Source: Siphonodentalium dalli
Taxonomy: Eukaryota; Mollusca; Scaphopoda; Gadilida; Siphonodentaliidae
Length of the DNA: 64,000 bases
Reading direction: 5' to 3'
Assembly: GCA_032622095.1 (NCBI GenBank)
Contig: CP136063.1
Span: 67,531,897-67,595,896, forward strand
This document shows positions 56,112-64,000 of this stretch, in pieces (within the stretch, counting starts at the first letter, position 1; each line of letters starts with the position of its first letter). The notes below the pieces were generated by a model, which was not told the DNA's origin, searched no databases, and worked only from the letters and a program-made list of their open reading frames with translations. The position numbers were made by a program, and so were the translations under genes.

Positions 56112-57602
56112 TGTTGCCTCAGCTTGACATGAGGCAGCTATGGCGTACCATATCACCGCATTTGCATAGCAATCCTCACTACTATCACACTACATGACCC
56201 ATTTTAATCATGCAGGTCTACATTTGACCCAAAGGGTTTCGGATGTGATATATTCCAGGAACTTGTTATGCCGTTATTCTGAGTAAGTACAGGTAATTAC
56301 TATTTAGGGATGTTGCTTATAATCATCAACTATTTGCTTTCAAATCAGTTTCATAATTCCCAGACAGCGAAAACTTTTAAAATCCTATCATGGCATTTTC
56401 CAGATACGTGGTGTTGGTTTTTAAACATACTAGTAATTTTTCACACAATTTCCAATAATAAAAAAATTGTGCAAAACACATCACTATTTAGACAATTTTC
56501 GTCTAGATCCACAGAAACAGCTGAGAAATTGGGAATAAAATGATCAAAACACGTGGACTCTGAGTCTGATGAGTACCATGTCAGGGTGCGTTCACATAAT
56601 GGTAAATTTGTCTGGCAAACCTGCAGGAAAGTCGTCTTAGGGGTGCTCTTATCCCCTATTGTATTATATATATGAGTTGAAGATTTTGAGATACCTATAA
56701 CAGGTTGTTACAATATGTTTTGCTTTATAAAATTCACAATTTAAATGTCCGGTTTATAGGGGAAAACATCATTATTCATTATTCAAAAAGTTAATTTGTG
56801 TCGCAATGGTTATAGAACTTCATTTCTTTCCAATGACATTTTGTGTATTTTTTAATATCGTTTCCATGGTGATATGTATTTCTCAGGGTATTGGGCTTTT
56901 TCTGAAGTTTTATCAAAACTAGGTTGAAGCACACGTAAGAAGCCATCATAATATGTATAAGTTATTACTGTAACCAATGTAGTATCAAATAAATGTTTCA
57001 ATTCCAAAATTATCGCATTTTTTGCAAAAATTAACAGTTTTTACCCCAAAATGGCAATAAAACCTTCATATCCTATATGTGCATCCTAGCTACTACTGGG
57101 ATAATTGGGAAATAGTAATTTTTGAAAAAGGTTTTCAGATATCTATAACGGGTTGTCATAATACGCTTTGCTTCATAAAATTACATGCTTTAAATGTCAG
57201 CTCTATGGGAAAAAAACATCATTATTGGGCGAAATTTGGTCCGTTTCCATGACAACAGCTGAATAAACCGCATCAATTACCCAAGACAGAAGTCCGGATT
57301 AAAAGTGCATGTCATAAAAAACAAATTTCAAAAAGTTATATTGTGTCGCAAGGGTTATAGGGCTTCATTTCTTTCCAATAACGGCATTTTTTGTATTTTT
57401 AAATATCGTTTCCATGGTAACAGGTATTTCTCTTGGTATTGGGCCTTTTCGGCAGTTTTATCCAAATTAATTTTAAGTACACGTATGATGCCATCATAAT
57501 AATGCATAAATTATTACTGTAACCAATGTAGTATTCAATAAATGTTCCAATTCCAAAATTATCGCATTTTTTGCAAAAATCACCATTTTTCACCCCAAAA
57601 TG
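56112..57602 (-). repeat. Right arm of the giant foldback element
   Basis: Inverted copy of 52232-53699, outer module 57054-57602. Beyond 57602 the arm runs a little further into module-like sequence (CATATGTGCATCCTA at about 57625) absent from the left edge, so the left arm is probably truncated. Confidence 0.9.
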
Positions 57603-58323
57603 GTAATAAAGACCCGTATAACCCATATGTGCATCCTATTTAATACTTGAAATCGTTGGAACATAGTTATAGTGGACAAATCATCAATAAATGATCTTCA
57701 ACGTCTGTTCCTGTCCTAGAATGGACTTAAATTAGTTTTTACCATTTGCGGAAATGGTTTAATATCAAACTGTGTCTACATTGTTTACATTCTGTTTCCA
57801 TGGCAACGGCACCACTTTCACATTTTACAGCAGGGCGGAACATGAAGCCTACATCTTCTACTATCATATGATATATAATTATTCCGTGTGTAAAAGAAAA
57901 AATTAAAAAAAAAAAATTCTGGTCAAGACCGCTCCTCTATTTATCCACTGAATGAATATAGCATTCAACTAATATTATTGAAAATCCCCACTTCAGAAAA
58001 CACATCTGAACTACGTACAATTGTAATCATTTACTCCTTAATTCAAGGCAAATTTTCAATGATTAACAAACATCTATGATTCCTCCATTGATCATGCCTT
58101 AAAATAACTCGCCTGTCATGGTCATTGACAGGTTAAAACCTACCAACAAAATCAATATGACAGGCTCAAATACTTTTGTACCTGTCATTGTCACACAATT
58201 TAATTTATGATCAATCACAGAAATGCCAAAGCAACCAGTAATCTGTGGAAACACTTGAGATTAATCTAGGGACCTGAAGTCATGTGCAAGTAAAGGTCGA
58301 AAAGTTGGTGTTCATATGTTTAG
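57603..58323. other. Stretch with two small dispersed repeats
   Basis: 58004-58048 resembles 37998-38042. At 58109-58133, CCTGTCATGGTCATTGACAG recalls the inverse of 16034-16070. No gene seen. Confidence 0.4.
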
Positions 58324-58331
58324 TATGGCAC

Positions 58332-58726
58332 CAGGGGCGCCGGAAGCATCCAAGGGCAGGGGGGGGGGCAGAGTGTACAAAAAGGGCACTTTTCCGCAAA
58401 AAAGGGCACTTTTCCGCAAAAAAGGGCATTTCTCTGCAAACTCGGGAAAATAACCATAAATTCATTGTGGCAAACATCCCTATTTTAATGGTATTTGTCG
58501 GTTTTTATGGCCGTTTTGTGATAAAATTGACAAAAAATTAATATTCCTTGTGAAATTGGTGGTATTTGGACAAAAAAAAGTCACATTTTGCTATAAAAAC
58601 ACGAGATTAAACACACAAAAAGCATTTTCTGTCTCCAGAAAAAGGGCAAGACCTGCCCCCGCTCGGTCAAGGGCAGGGGGGTCAGCTGCCCCCTCTGCCC
58701 CCCCCCCCCCTCTTCCGGCGCCCCTG
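58332..58726 (+). mobile_element. hAT-like MITE with perfect 8-bp target duplication
   Basis: TATGGCAC flanks both sides (58324-58331 and 58727-58734). Ends CAGGGGCGCCGGAAG and CTTCCGGCGCCCCTG. It includes a 17-bp tandem repeat of GGGCACTTTTCCGCAAA. Frames on both strands are shadows; no transposase. Confidence 0.95.
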
Positions 58727-58734
58727 TATGGCAC

Positions 58735-59437
58735 GGTTTAACAACTTTCAACTGGTGAATTATTGGCTTAGTCTCTTCCTTTTCCGGCGATTTCATTTAT
58801 AAATTATAAATTTCAACTTTTGGGTTTTATTAATTGAGATATTTTGGTGCATACATTCGAAATTCTTTTCCAAATTTTGTAAAACTGCTCCGGGCCACTG
58901 CTCTCCGCCCTAAATTTATGAAAAGTGAACGAGGAATCAGGTATCTGCACAAAATTGGGTCACTGTTCCATTATTTTTTTCCCCCTATTTTCATATGCTT
59001 TGCAGATTCCCTCTTCTTTCTCTTATCATCCATACATTTTTGTGATACAAGAGCACGCCGTCAGGGCGTGGCATAATACTCCCGTTTCTGGAGTAGAGTG
59101 GGGCATGTAGACAGAACCCGTATTTGAACTCGATCTGTATACCAAATTTGGTTCAGTTCACTCGATTCAATCTAAAGTTATCATCTGGAAACTGCATATC
59201 AGGTAAAATCTAAGCCGAAAAATGGGCATAATTCAGTCGGGCGTATAAAAATGTTATATGACTAATTGATTTCGGGCCATTTTTCTTTCAGCTTATCCTA
59301 ATTTGACATATAAAGAAGGTTTCGAGCCGTCAGCCAGCATTTCATTATGACTTTTTACTGTCATCCCGGGAGGCTAGGTGTGATTTTCGCTAACCGTACA
59401 TGATGTGTTACCTGGTCATGCAGACACCCTCTTACAA
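58735..59437. other. Probable retroelement tail and unannotated sequence
   Basis: 59110-59200 (CTGTATACCAAATTTGGTTC, then CTAAAGTTATCATCTGGAAA) resembles the RTE-type tail at 39555. The rest is unrecognised. Confidence 0.45.
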
Positions 59438-59658
59438 CTTGTACTGGAGCGTCCTGAAATTTTGCAAAAAAACCCTGTGCCAATGCATTCTCTTACATAT
59501 GCGAGTCTCCCATAAGGAGCCTCGCAAATATAACAGAATGCATTGGCCTAACAATGTTTACCTAGATCTTGTAAGCCAGTGTATTCTCTTATATATGTGA
59601 GTCTCCCACTGGCACAGGTCTTTAATGCTGCACCAGCTCATCTCCCATCTTGAAAGGG
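59438..59658 (+). mobile_element. Family D MITE, left end and second hairpin truncated
   Basis: Left TTAA is lost; starts near TTGTACTGGAGCGTCCTGAA. One hairpin is complete; the second lost an arm (GTGAGTCTCCCACTGGCACA). Right end CATCTTGAAAGGG then TTAA at 59659-59662. Confidence 0.82.
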
Positions 59659-59662
59659 TTAA

Positions 59663-59944
59663 TATCTAACATTCCCTGATAAGTAATGAATAGGAATCCT
59701 ATGTTTAACTTAAATTCACCTTTATCACCTCGCTCTCCCCTTATTTGAGAACTGTACTTTTAAGCTGGATATGAGGCGACTTAAAGGGGTGTCTAATTAA
59801 TTAGATGATCAATAAAGAATGTTTATTTATTATCAATGCAGAAAATATGTGGGGGAAATTAGTGCACAGAAGTAAAATGACATGGACAATGTCACAGGAT
59901 AGGTGCTGTTGACCTCAAATCATTTAAAGAGGCACTAATAATTA
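59663..59944. repeat. Diverged relative of the following 226-bp duplication
   Basis: Contains CCCCTTATTTGAGAACTGTAC and TCAATAAAGAATGTTTATTT, echoing the adjacent repeat unit; suggests an older round of duplication. Confidence 0.5.
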
Positions 59945-60396
59945 GCAATAAAGAGTGTTTATTATCAACTTAAAAGATAGATGTAACTATATGGAGTCGT
60001 GCAATAGGTCCTGTTTACCACAGATGACTAATGATTATTTTAAATGACTTGACACCAAGCAACGCCTGATACCAAGGGGATTCCCCCTATTTGTGAACTG
60101 TCACTTTAATGTACATTTTCAGACTCACTCAAGCTTATATCATTATTTTCTGTCTAATTTGTGTCTTTATGCAATAAAGAGTGTTTATTATCAACTTAAA
60201 AGATAGATGTAACTATATGGAGTCGTGCAATAGGTCCTGTTTACCACAGATGACTAATGATTATTTTAAATGACTTGACACCAAGCAACGCCTGATACCA
60301 AGGGGATTCCCCCTATTTGTGAACTGTCACTTTAATGTACATTTTCAGACTCACTCAAGCTTATATCATTATTTTCTGTCTAATTTGTGTCTTTAT
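59945..60396. repeat. Perfect tandem duplication, 226-bp unit, two copies
   Basis: 59945-60170 and 60171-60396 appear identical base for base. Each starts GCAATAAAGAGTGTTTATTA. Either very recent or an assembly artefact. Confidence 0.95.
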
Positions 60397-60539
60397 GCAT
60401 TTTTCAGGCAACAGCTAGACTTACTGTCACTTAATCTTACATGAACACCTTCCATGGTCACAACTGATAAGAATGGACGTAAACAGGTTTAGAATGTAAG
60501 AAGAGAAAGCATTCAAGAAGACTTTATATATGCACCCCA

Positions 60540-61050
60540 CACTAGATTATCCCAGCTGAGGTTTATTAATATTACGAGATGGCTTAATTCGAAAGATGTC
60601 TTAACACCGCTTGCAAAGACTGATCAAAAGCTGTTGCATGTGGACATCCTTCATCCCATTGTGTTTCATGAATATACCCAAGATCAATCACATCCGATAG
60701 AAGATGATGGAGATACAGTGATGGATGTATTTTACTCTCAAAGTGCAATTTCAGAAGAAATGAATCGACAAAACCTTTTTCACGTGGATATATATTGTTC
60801 TGTTCAAACATGATATACAGTACTGTACAGTGAATGAGATAAGATCTAAATTTTACATAAATGCGTCCATCTTCACACAATTTAAATGGCCATAACTCTG
60901 TAACAAACTCTGGACACAAGCCATTCTATGTGGGTATTCCTTCCCCTTGGTGGTTCATGAGCATACCAAAGATCATTGAAATCTGACCTATGATGACTGA
61001 GACAGAGAGTCATGGACAACTAAACGGACATACGGATGGATGGACAGAAC
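60540..61050. mobile_element. Probable retroelement or SINE-like tail, two diverged halves
   Basis: 60595-60720 and 60892-61020 share the order ACATCCTTCATCCCATTG / GTATTCCTTCCCCTTGG, TTCATGA.ATAC, AAGATCA and GATGATGGAGA / GATGACTGAGA. It ends in GGACATACGGATGGATGGAC. A 111-aa minus-strand frame across it is not supported. Confidence 0.5.
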
Positions 61051-61487
61051 CCATTTCTCTATGCCCTGCCAAACTTTGTTTGTTGGGGATCAATACAAAA
61101 CATGTCTGAATTATATGTCTACAAGCATATTAGATACCTCATATATGAAGAGATGTATAAAACCTGTTTATCCAGGTGATATTTTCAGACAAAAATACTT
61201 TGGTGCCAGTTTTGGTGATTATGCACAGTATAAAATGAAATAAATTGGTGACCAACTCGTGTGTTGATAACCAGTTTTATAACTAATAGATCATAATAGA
61301 ATGAAAATTATTTCAATGTATCTTCGATCCTCCGTTTTATTCATAAAAGACTTCAAAGTTCCATAATTTGACCCATATTATTTTATTATTATTGAGTTTA
61401 AAAAATACCAACAAAGATTTATCGTAGCCAGTGTCTTAGCAGCTAACATATTTGTATTGGTTGCATTATACTGACATGTCGGTTGTG
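61051..61487. other. Unannotated stretch
   Basis: Nothing recognised. Confidence 0.35.
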
Positions 61488-61491
61488 TTAA

Positions 61492-61933
61492 CCCTTTACC
61501 CAACAGAACGGCCCTGTGCCAATGCATTCTCTTATATATGCGAGTCGACCATAGGTCGCCTCGCATATATAAGAGAATGCATTGGCTTGACATATTAAAA
61601 TGATAAAATTGTCAAAGAATGTAGAAAAATATTATAAAAATTGTTAACAAATGTAAGAAAAAATTATAAAATTGTTAAAGAATGTAAGAAAAAATGGTAA
61701 AAAGTGTTTTTTTAGGCCAATGCATTCTCTTATATATGCGAGGCGACCTATGGTCGACTCGCATATATAAGAGAATGCATTGGCACAGGGCAAAACTGTA
61801 ACCACCACAATGTGGTCAATGAACCGGTTCCAATGATATCCATATTTGTATGGTGTTATTGAGACAGACGGAAGATATTTTAGGCTGTTGAAGCTTCATT
61901 TGGGCGTTTTTGGCCGTTTTGTTGGGTAAAGGG
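61492..61933 (+). mobile_element. Family C MITE, longest copy
   Basis: TTAA at 61488-61491 and 61934-61937, standard ends. Both hairpins are complete; the spacer is lengthened by a duplicated AATGTAAGAAAAAATTATAA-type unit. Confidence 0.95.
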
Positions 61934-61937
61934 TTAA

Positions 61938-62341
61938 TAAACAATAACATTTAGTACATAAAATTATACGGGTCATATCAGAAGCAATATGAATTTGTGG
62001 TTTATCCCTCAATAGTTCTGTCATTGCTCAAAACGGACCTATAATTTTAGGAAAAGATCAACATCCAGGCCAGCATAACAATGGACCGGGAGTGTCAGAC
62101 TTGTAATGGTGTTAATGAACCGGGAGTATCAGACTTGTAATGGGTGTTAACGCACCGACTTGAGTTTATGACTGCCAGTGAACTATCATCTCCCAAACAG
62201 TGGCTTGGTCGGATTAAGTGGTGTGTGTGCAGTAGAGCCGCATGCTGTTTCATATCTTGCGGAAGGTCACTTGTACTGTGCTTGCTTCAACGTACCTAGA
62301 TGAGAAATAGGGACCTGGTTGTTGGGAAAGCCTAAGCTGCT
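61938..62341. other. Unannotated stretch
   Basis: A local duplication of GAACCGGGAGTATCAGACTT with its neighbour (ACCGGGAGTGTCAGACTTG) at 62083-62145; otherwise nothing. Confidence 0.4.
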
Positions 62342-62345
62342 TTAA

Positions 62346-62726
62346 CCCTTTACCCAACAAACCGGCCAAATAAAGCTTCAACAGCCTAAAATATCTTCGG
62401 TCTGTCTCAATAGAACCATACAAATATGGATATCATTGGAACCGGCTCCTTGACCACATTGTGATAGTTACAGTTATGCCCTGTGCCAATGCATTCTCTT
62501 ATATATGCGAGTCGACCATAGGTCGCCTCGCATATATAAGAGAATGCATTGGCCTAAAAAAATAATTTTTTAACGCTTTTTAACATTTTTTCTTACATTC
62601 TTTAACAATTTTATAATTTTTAATGTGTTAAGCCAATGCATTCTCTTATATATGCGAGGCGACCTATGGTCGACTCGCATATATAAGAGAACGCATTGGC
62701 ACAGGGCCCTTCTGTTGGGTAAAGGG
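62346..62726 (-). mobile_element. Family C MITE
   Basis: Left TTAA at 62342-62345; the right target has decayed to CTAG. Starts CCCTTTACCCAACAAACCGG, ends TTCTGTTGGGTAAAGGG. Both hairpins complete, one mispaired base (AACGCATTGG). Confidence 0.94.
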
Positions 62727-62794
62727 CTAGTGAATTGCCTGTAAAATGGCAGCAGTCACAGGACTTGACATTACTCAAAAGCTAGAGTAATAAT

Positions 62795-62880
62795 GTGAGT
62801 CGCTTTGGGTCTGCTCATGGTACTGGAGATATGCACTTTTTAAGCACCATTATTATCATTATTACAAGTTGCTCAGCCAG
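62795..62880 (+). mobile_element. Possible SINE/LINE 3' tail
   Basis: GTGAGTCGCTTTGGGTCTGC, then TTTTTAAGCACCATTATTATC. A GCTTTGG block and TATAAGCACC before an ATT microsatellite are common at the 3' end of invertebrate non-LTR elements. No coding part. Confidence 0.5.
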
Positions 62881-63568
62881 TTCGAGTCCCGATAAGCATG
62901 GATCTGTGATTCATACAATGGGACCAGCTTTGTGTATCTGGTCAAGGTTTTTCAGTTGCTTCATGGGGGTCAGTGGTTTCAATGTGCAGTGGAATGATTC
63001 CCCCCCCCCTGCGGCCCCCACAGAACTTGTCCTCATATGGACTGAAGGGCTAAAATAACAGTAAACCCCAAATAAACGAAACGAGATCAAACATGTTATC
63101 GGCCATCAGCAGACCTCCAGCCAAGATACGCAGATCATTATAAGCCATGAGCCAATTTCTTCAGGGCCTACTAAGAAGCCAATAGATAAAAACAATGGGA
63201 TGGAACAATAAGATTGATCAATAGGGATGTGGCCATATGTTTGTGTTAAGACAGTGGGAGGATGGCAGGTGTTGGACAGCGAAATCTATACTCACTCAAT
63301 GAGGGATGAGAGATGAGGAAAAATGACATCAGTTTCTGATTTTGTATCTCGGATTAGGCTGGAGAAGGTGGCATTAAAGATATGAATGGCCTTTCCAATG
63401 GGTATTGCTCTTAAAATAGTCTCATCGGATAAAACCACCATAAACAGACAGAATATTAAAATATAGACAAATTATTTTCTTATAGGAATCATAAATATTG
63501 CATAAATAGCATGCTATTGTCAAGATCATAAGCCGTGTTAGTAAACGAAAGCCATATTATGATACAGT
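62881..63568. other. Unannotated stretch
   Basis: C-run at 63000-63009; no gene recognised. Confidence 0.35.
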
Positions 63569-63822
63569 CAAGCCTTGAAATAGGGTGTCTGTCATTTGCA
63601 GAATGAGGTCCCCAGAGGGTGAATTTAGTGATGCTATCCCGCATAGCAGGCTAGCATCACCAAATTCACTCTCTGGGAACCCCATTCTGCTGAGGTGTAA
63701 GCAGAATGAGGTCCCCAGATGATGAATTTGGTGATGCTAGCCCGCTATGCGGGATAGCATCACTAAATTCACCCTCTGGGGACCCCATTCTGCAAATGAC
63801 AGACACCCCATTTCAAGGCTTG
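63569..63822. mobile_element. Family B double-hairpin MITE, perfect 8-bp target duplication
   Basis: GATACAGT on both sides (63561-63568 and 63823-63830). Ends CAAGCCTTGAAATAGGG and the inverse of CAAGCCTTGAAATGGGG. Hairpins separated by TGAGGTGTAA, as in the 3656 copy. Confidence 0.96.
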
Positions 63823-64000
63823 GATACAGTCCAGTACGTAAAGAGTGTGTGATCCGTAAAATACATAACACAGGGAGATCCCACTAACTTTGGTTAAAAT
63901 TGCCACCATATATTTTACAACATTATACAGTTATCGCATTGTTTCGAGGTTGAAACGAGGAATTGTCAACCCGAGGAAGTCAATATTCACCAAGGCCATA

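Larger units (their letters stand above)
52204..57602. mobile_element. Giant foldback element, about 5.4 kb palindrome
   Basis: Two arms of about 1.47 and 1.49 kb (52232-53699 and 56112-57602) are inverted copies, with inverted satellite arrays between them. Each arm holds two diverged modules of about 549 bp in tandem. The outermost module copies differ by very few bases. The left edge abuts CAGGGGCGCCGGAAGAGGG (52204), the same terminus as the hAT-like MITEs; no matching terminus is seen at the right edge. Architecture resembles foldback elements such as TU of sea urchin or FB of Drosophila, but no sequence relation is claimed. No transposase frame lies inside. Confidence 0.88.

Noticed and set aside
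58284-58796. Frames on both strands with RAGGSAAPSAPPPP-like runs
   Set aside because: They read through the GC-rich termini of the hAT-like MITE.
60584-60919. 111-aa minus-strand frame
   Set aside because: Lies within a diverged duplicated retroelement-tail sequence that recurs at 60892-61020, so it is not an independent coding exon.

Overview
This window reads as non-coding eukaryotic DNA, AT-rich and packed with short non-autonomous transposons. It suggests a marine invertebrate: HARBI1-like and LINE fragments, RTE-type retroelement tails and many foldback MITEs fit a mollusc or another lophotrochozoan, but the species cannot be fixed from sequence alone. I found no intact host gene, rRNA, tRNA or CRISPR. 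Most open frames are shadows inside inverted repeats or satellites. The only protein-coding remnants I recognise are the C-terminal end of a LINE reverse-transcriptase ORF (about 42.2-42.7 kb, two in-frame stops) and the N-terminus of a PIF/Harbinger nuclease, HARBI1-like (about 51.3-51.6 kb).

Mobile-element families, with working names used below. A: TA-flanked foldback, ends CAGTAATGCCC. B: double-hairpin MITE with 8-bp target duplications, ends CAAGCCTTGAAATAG. C, C2, D and E: piggyBac-like MITEs flanked by TTAA, all starting CCCTTT or CCCTTC. C3: a different shell carrying the same internal hairpins as C and C2. G: foldback with ends AAAGGTACTTAATCCG. There are also two hAT-like MITEs (ends CAGGGGCGCCGG), one Harbinger deletion derivative and one very large foldback element.

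Layout. 0-5 kb: satellite of 100-bp units, then a train of D, C, E, B, A and C elements. 5-19 kb: scattered A, B, C2 and D copies, several tandem duplications and a hammerhead-ribozyme-like motif at 18.3 kb (minus strand). 19-31 kb: G fragments, a 325-bp duplication opened by G and B insertions, a hAT MITE and nested D/C3. 31-50 kb: dense B, C, C2, A and E copies, tandem arrays at 34 kb, the LINE 3' end and nested D/C and D/A pairs. 50-52 kb: a duplicated segment carrying B and Harbinger insertions. 52.2-57.6 kb: a palindromic element of about 5.4 kb whose loop side is a 42-bp satellite in inverted arrays. 58-64 kb: hAT MITE, D, C, C and B copies and a perfect 226-bp tandem duplication.

Relationships. 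Nested insertions give a relative order: D copies are split by A, C, C2 and C3; one A copy is split by C; E copies are split by A and B. The most unusual signal is a hairpin of about 67 nt shared by C, C2, C3 and, in diverged form, D. Its stem pairs covary between families while one mispair and a three-base loop are kept. All coordinates were read by eye; ends are exact where a target duplication is quoted and approximate elsewhere.
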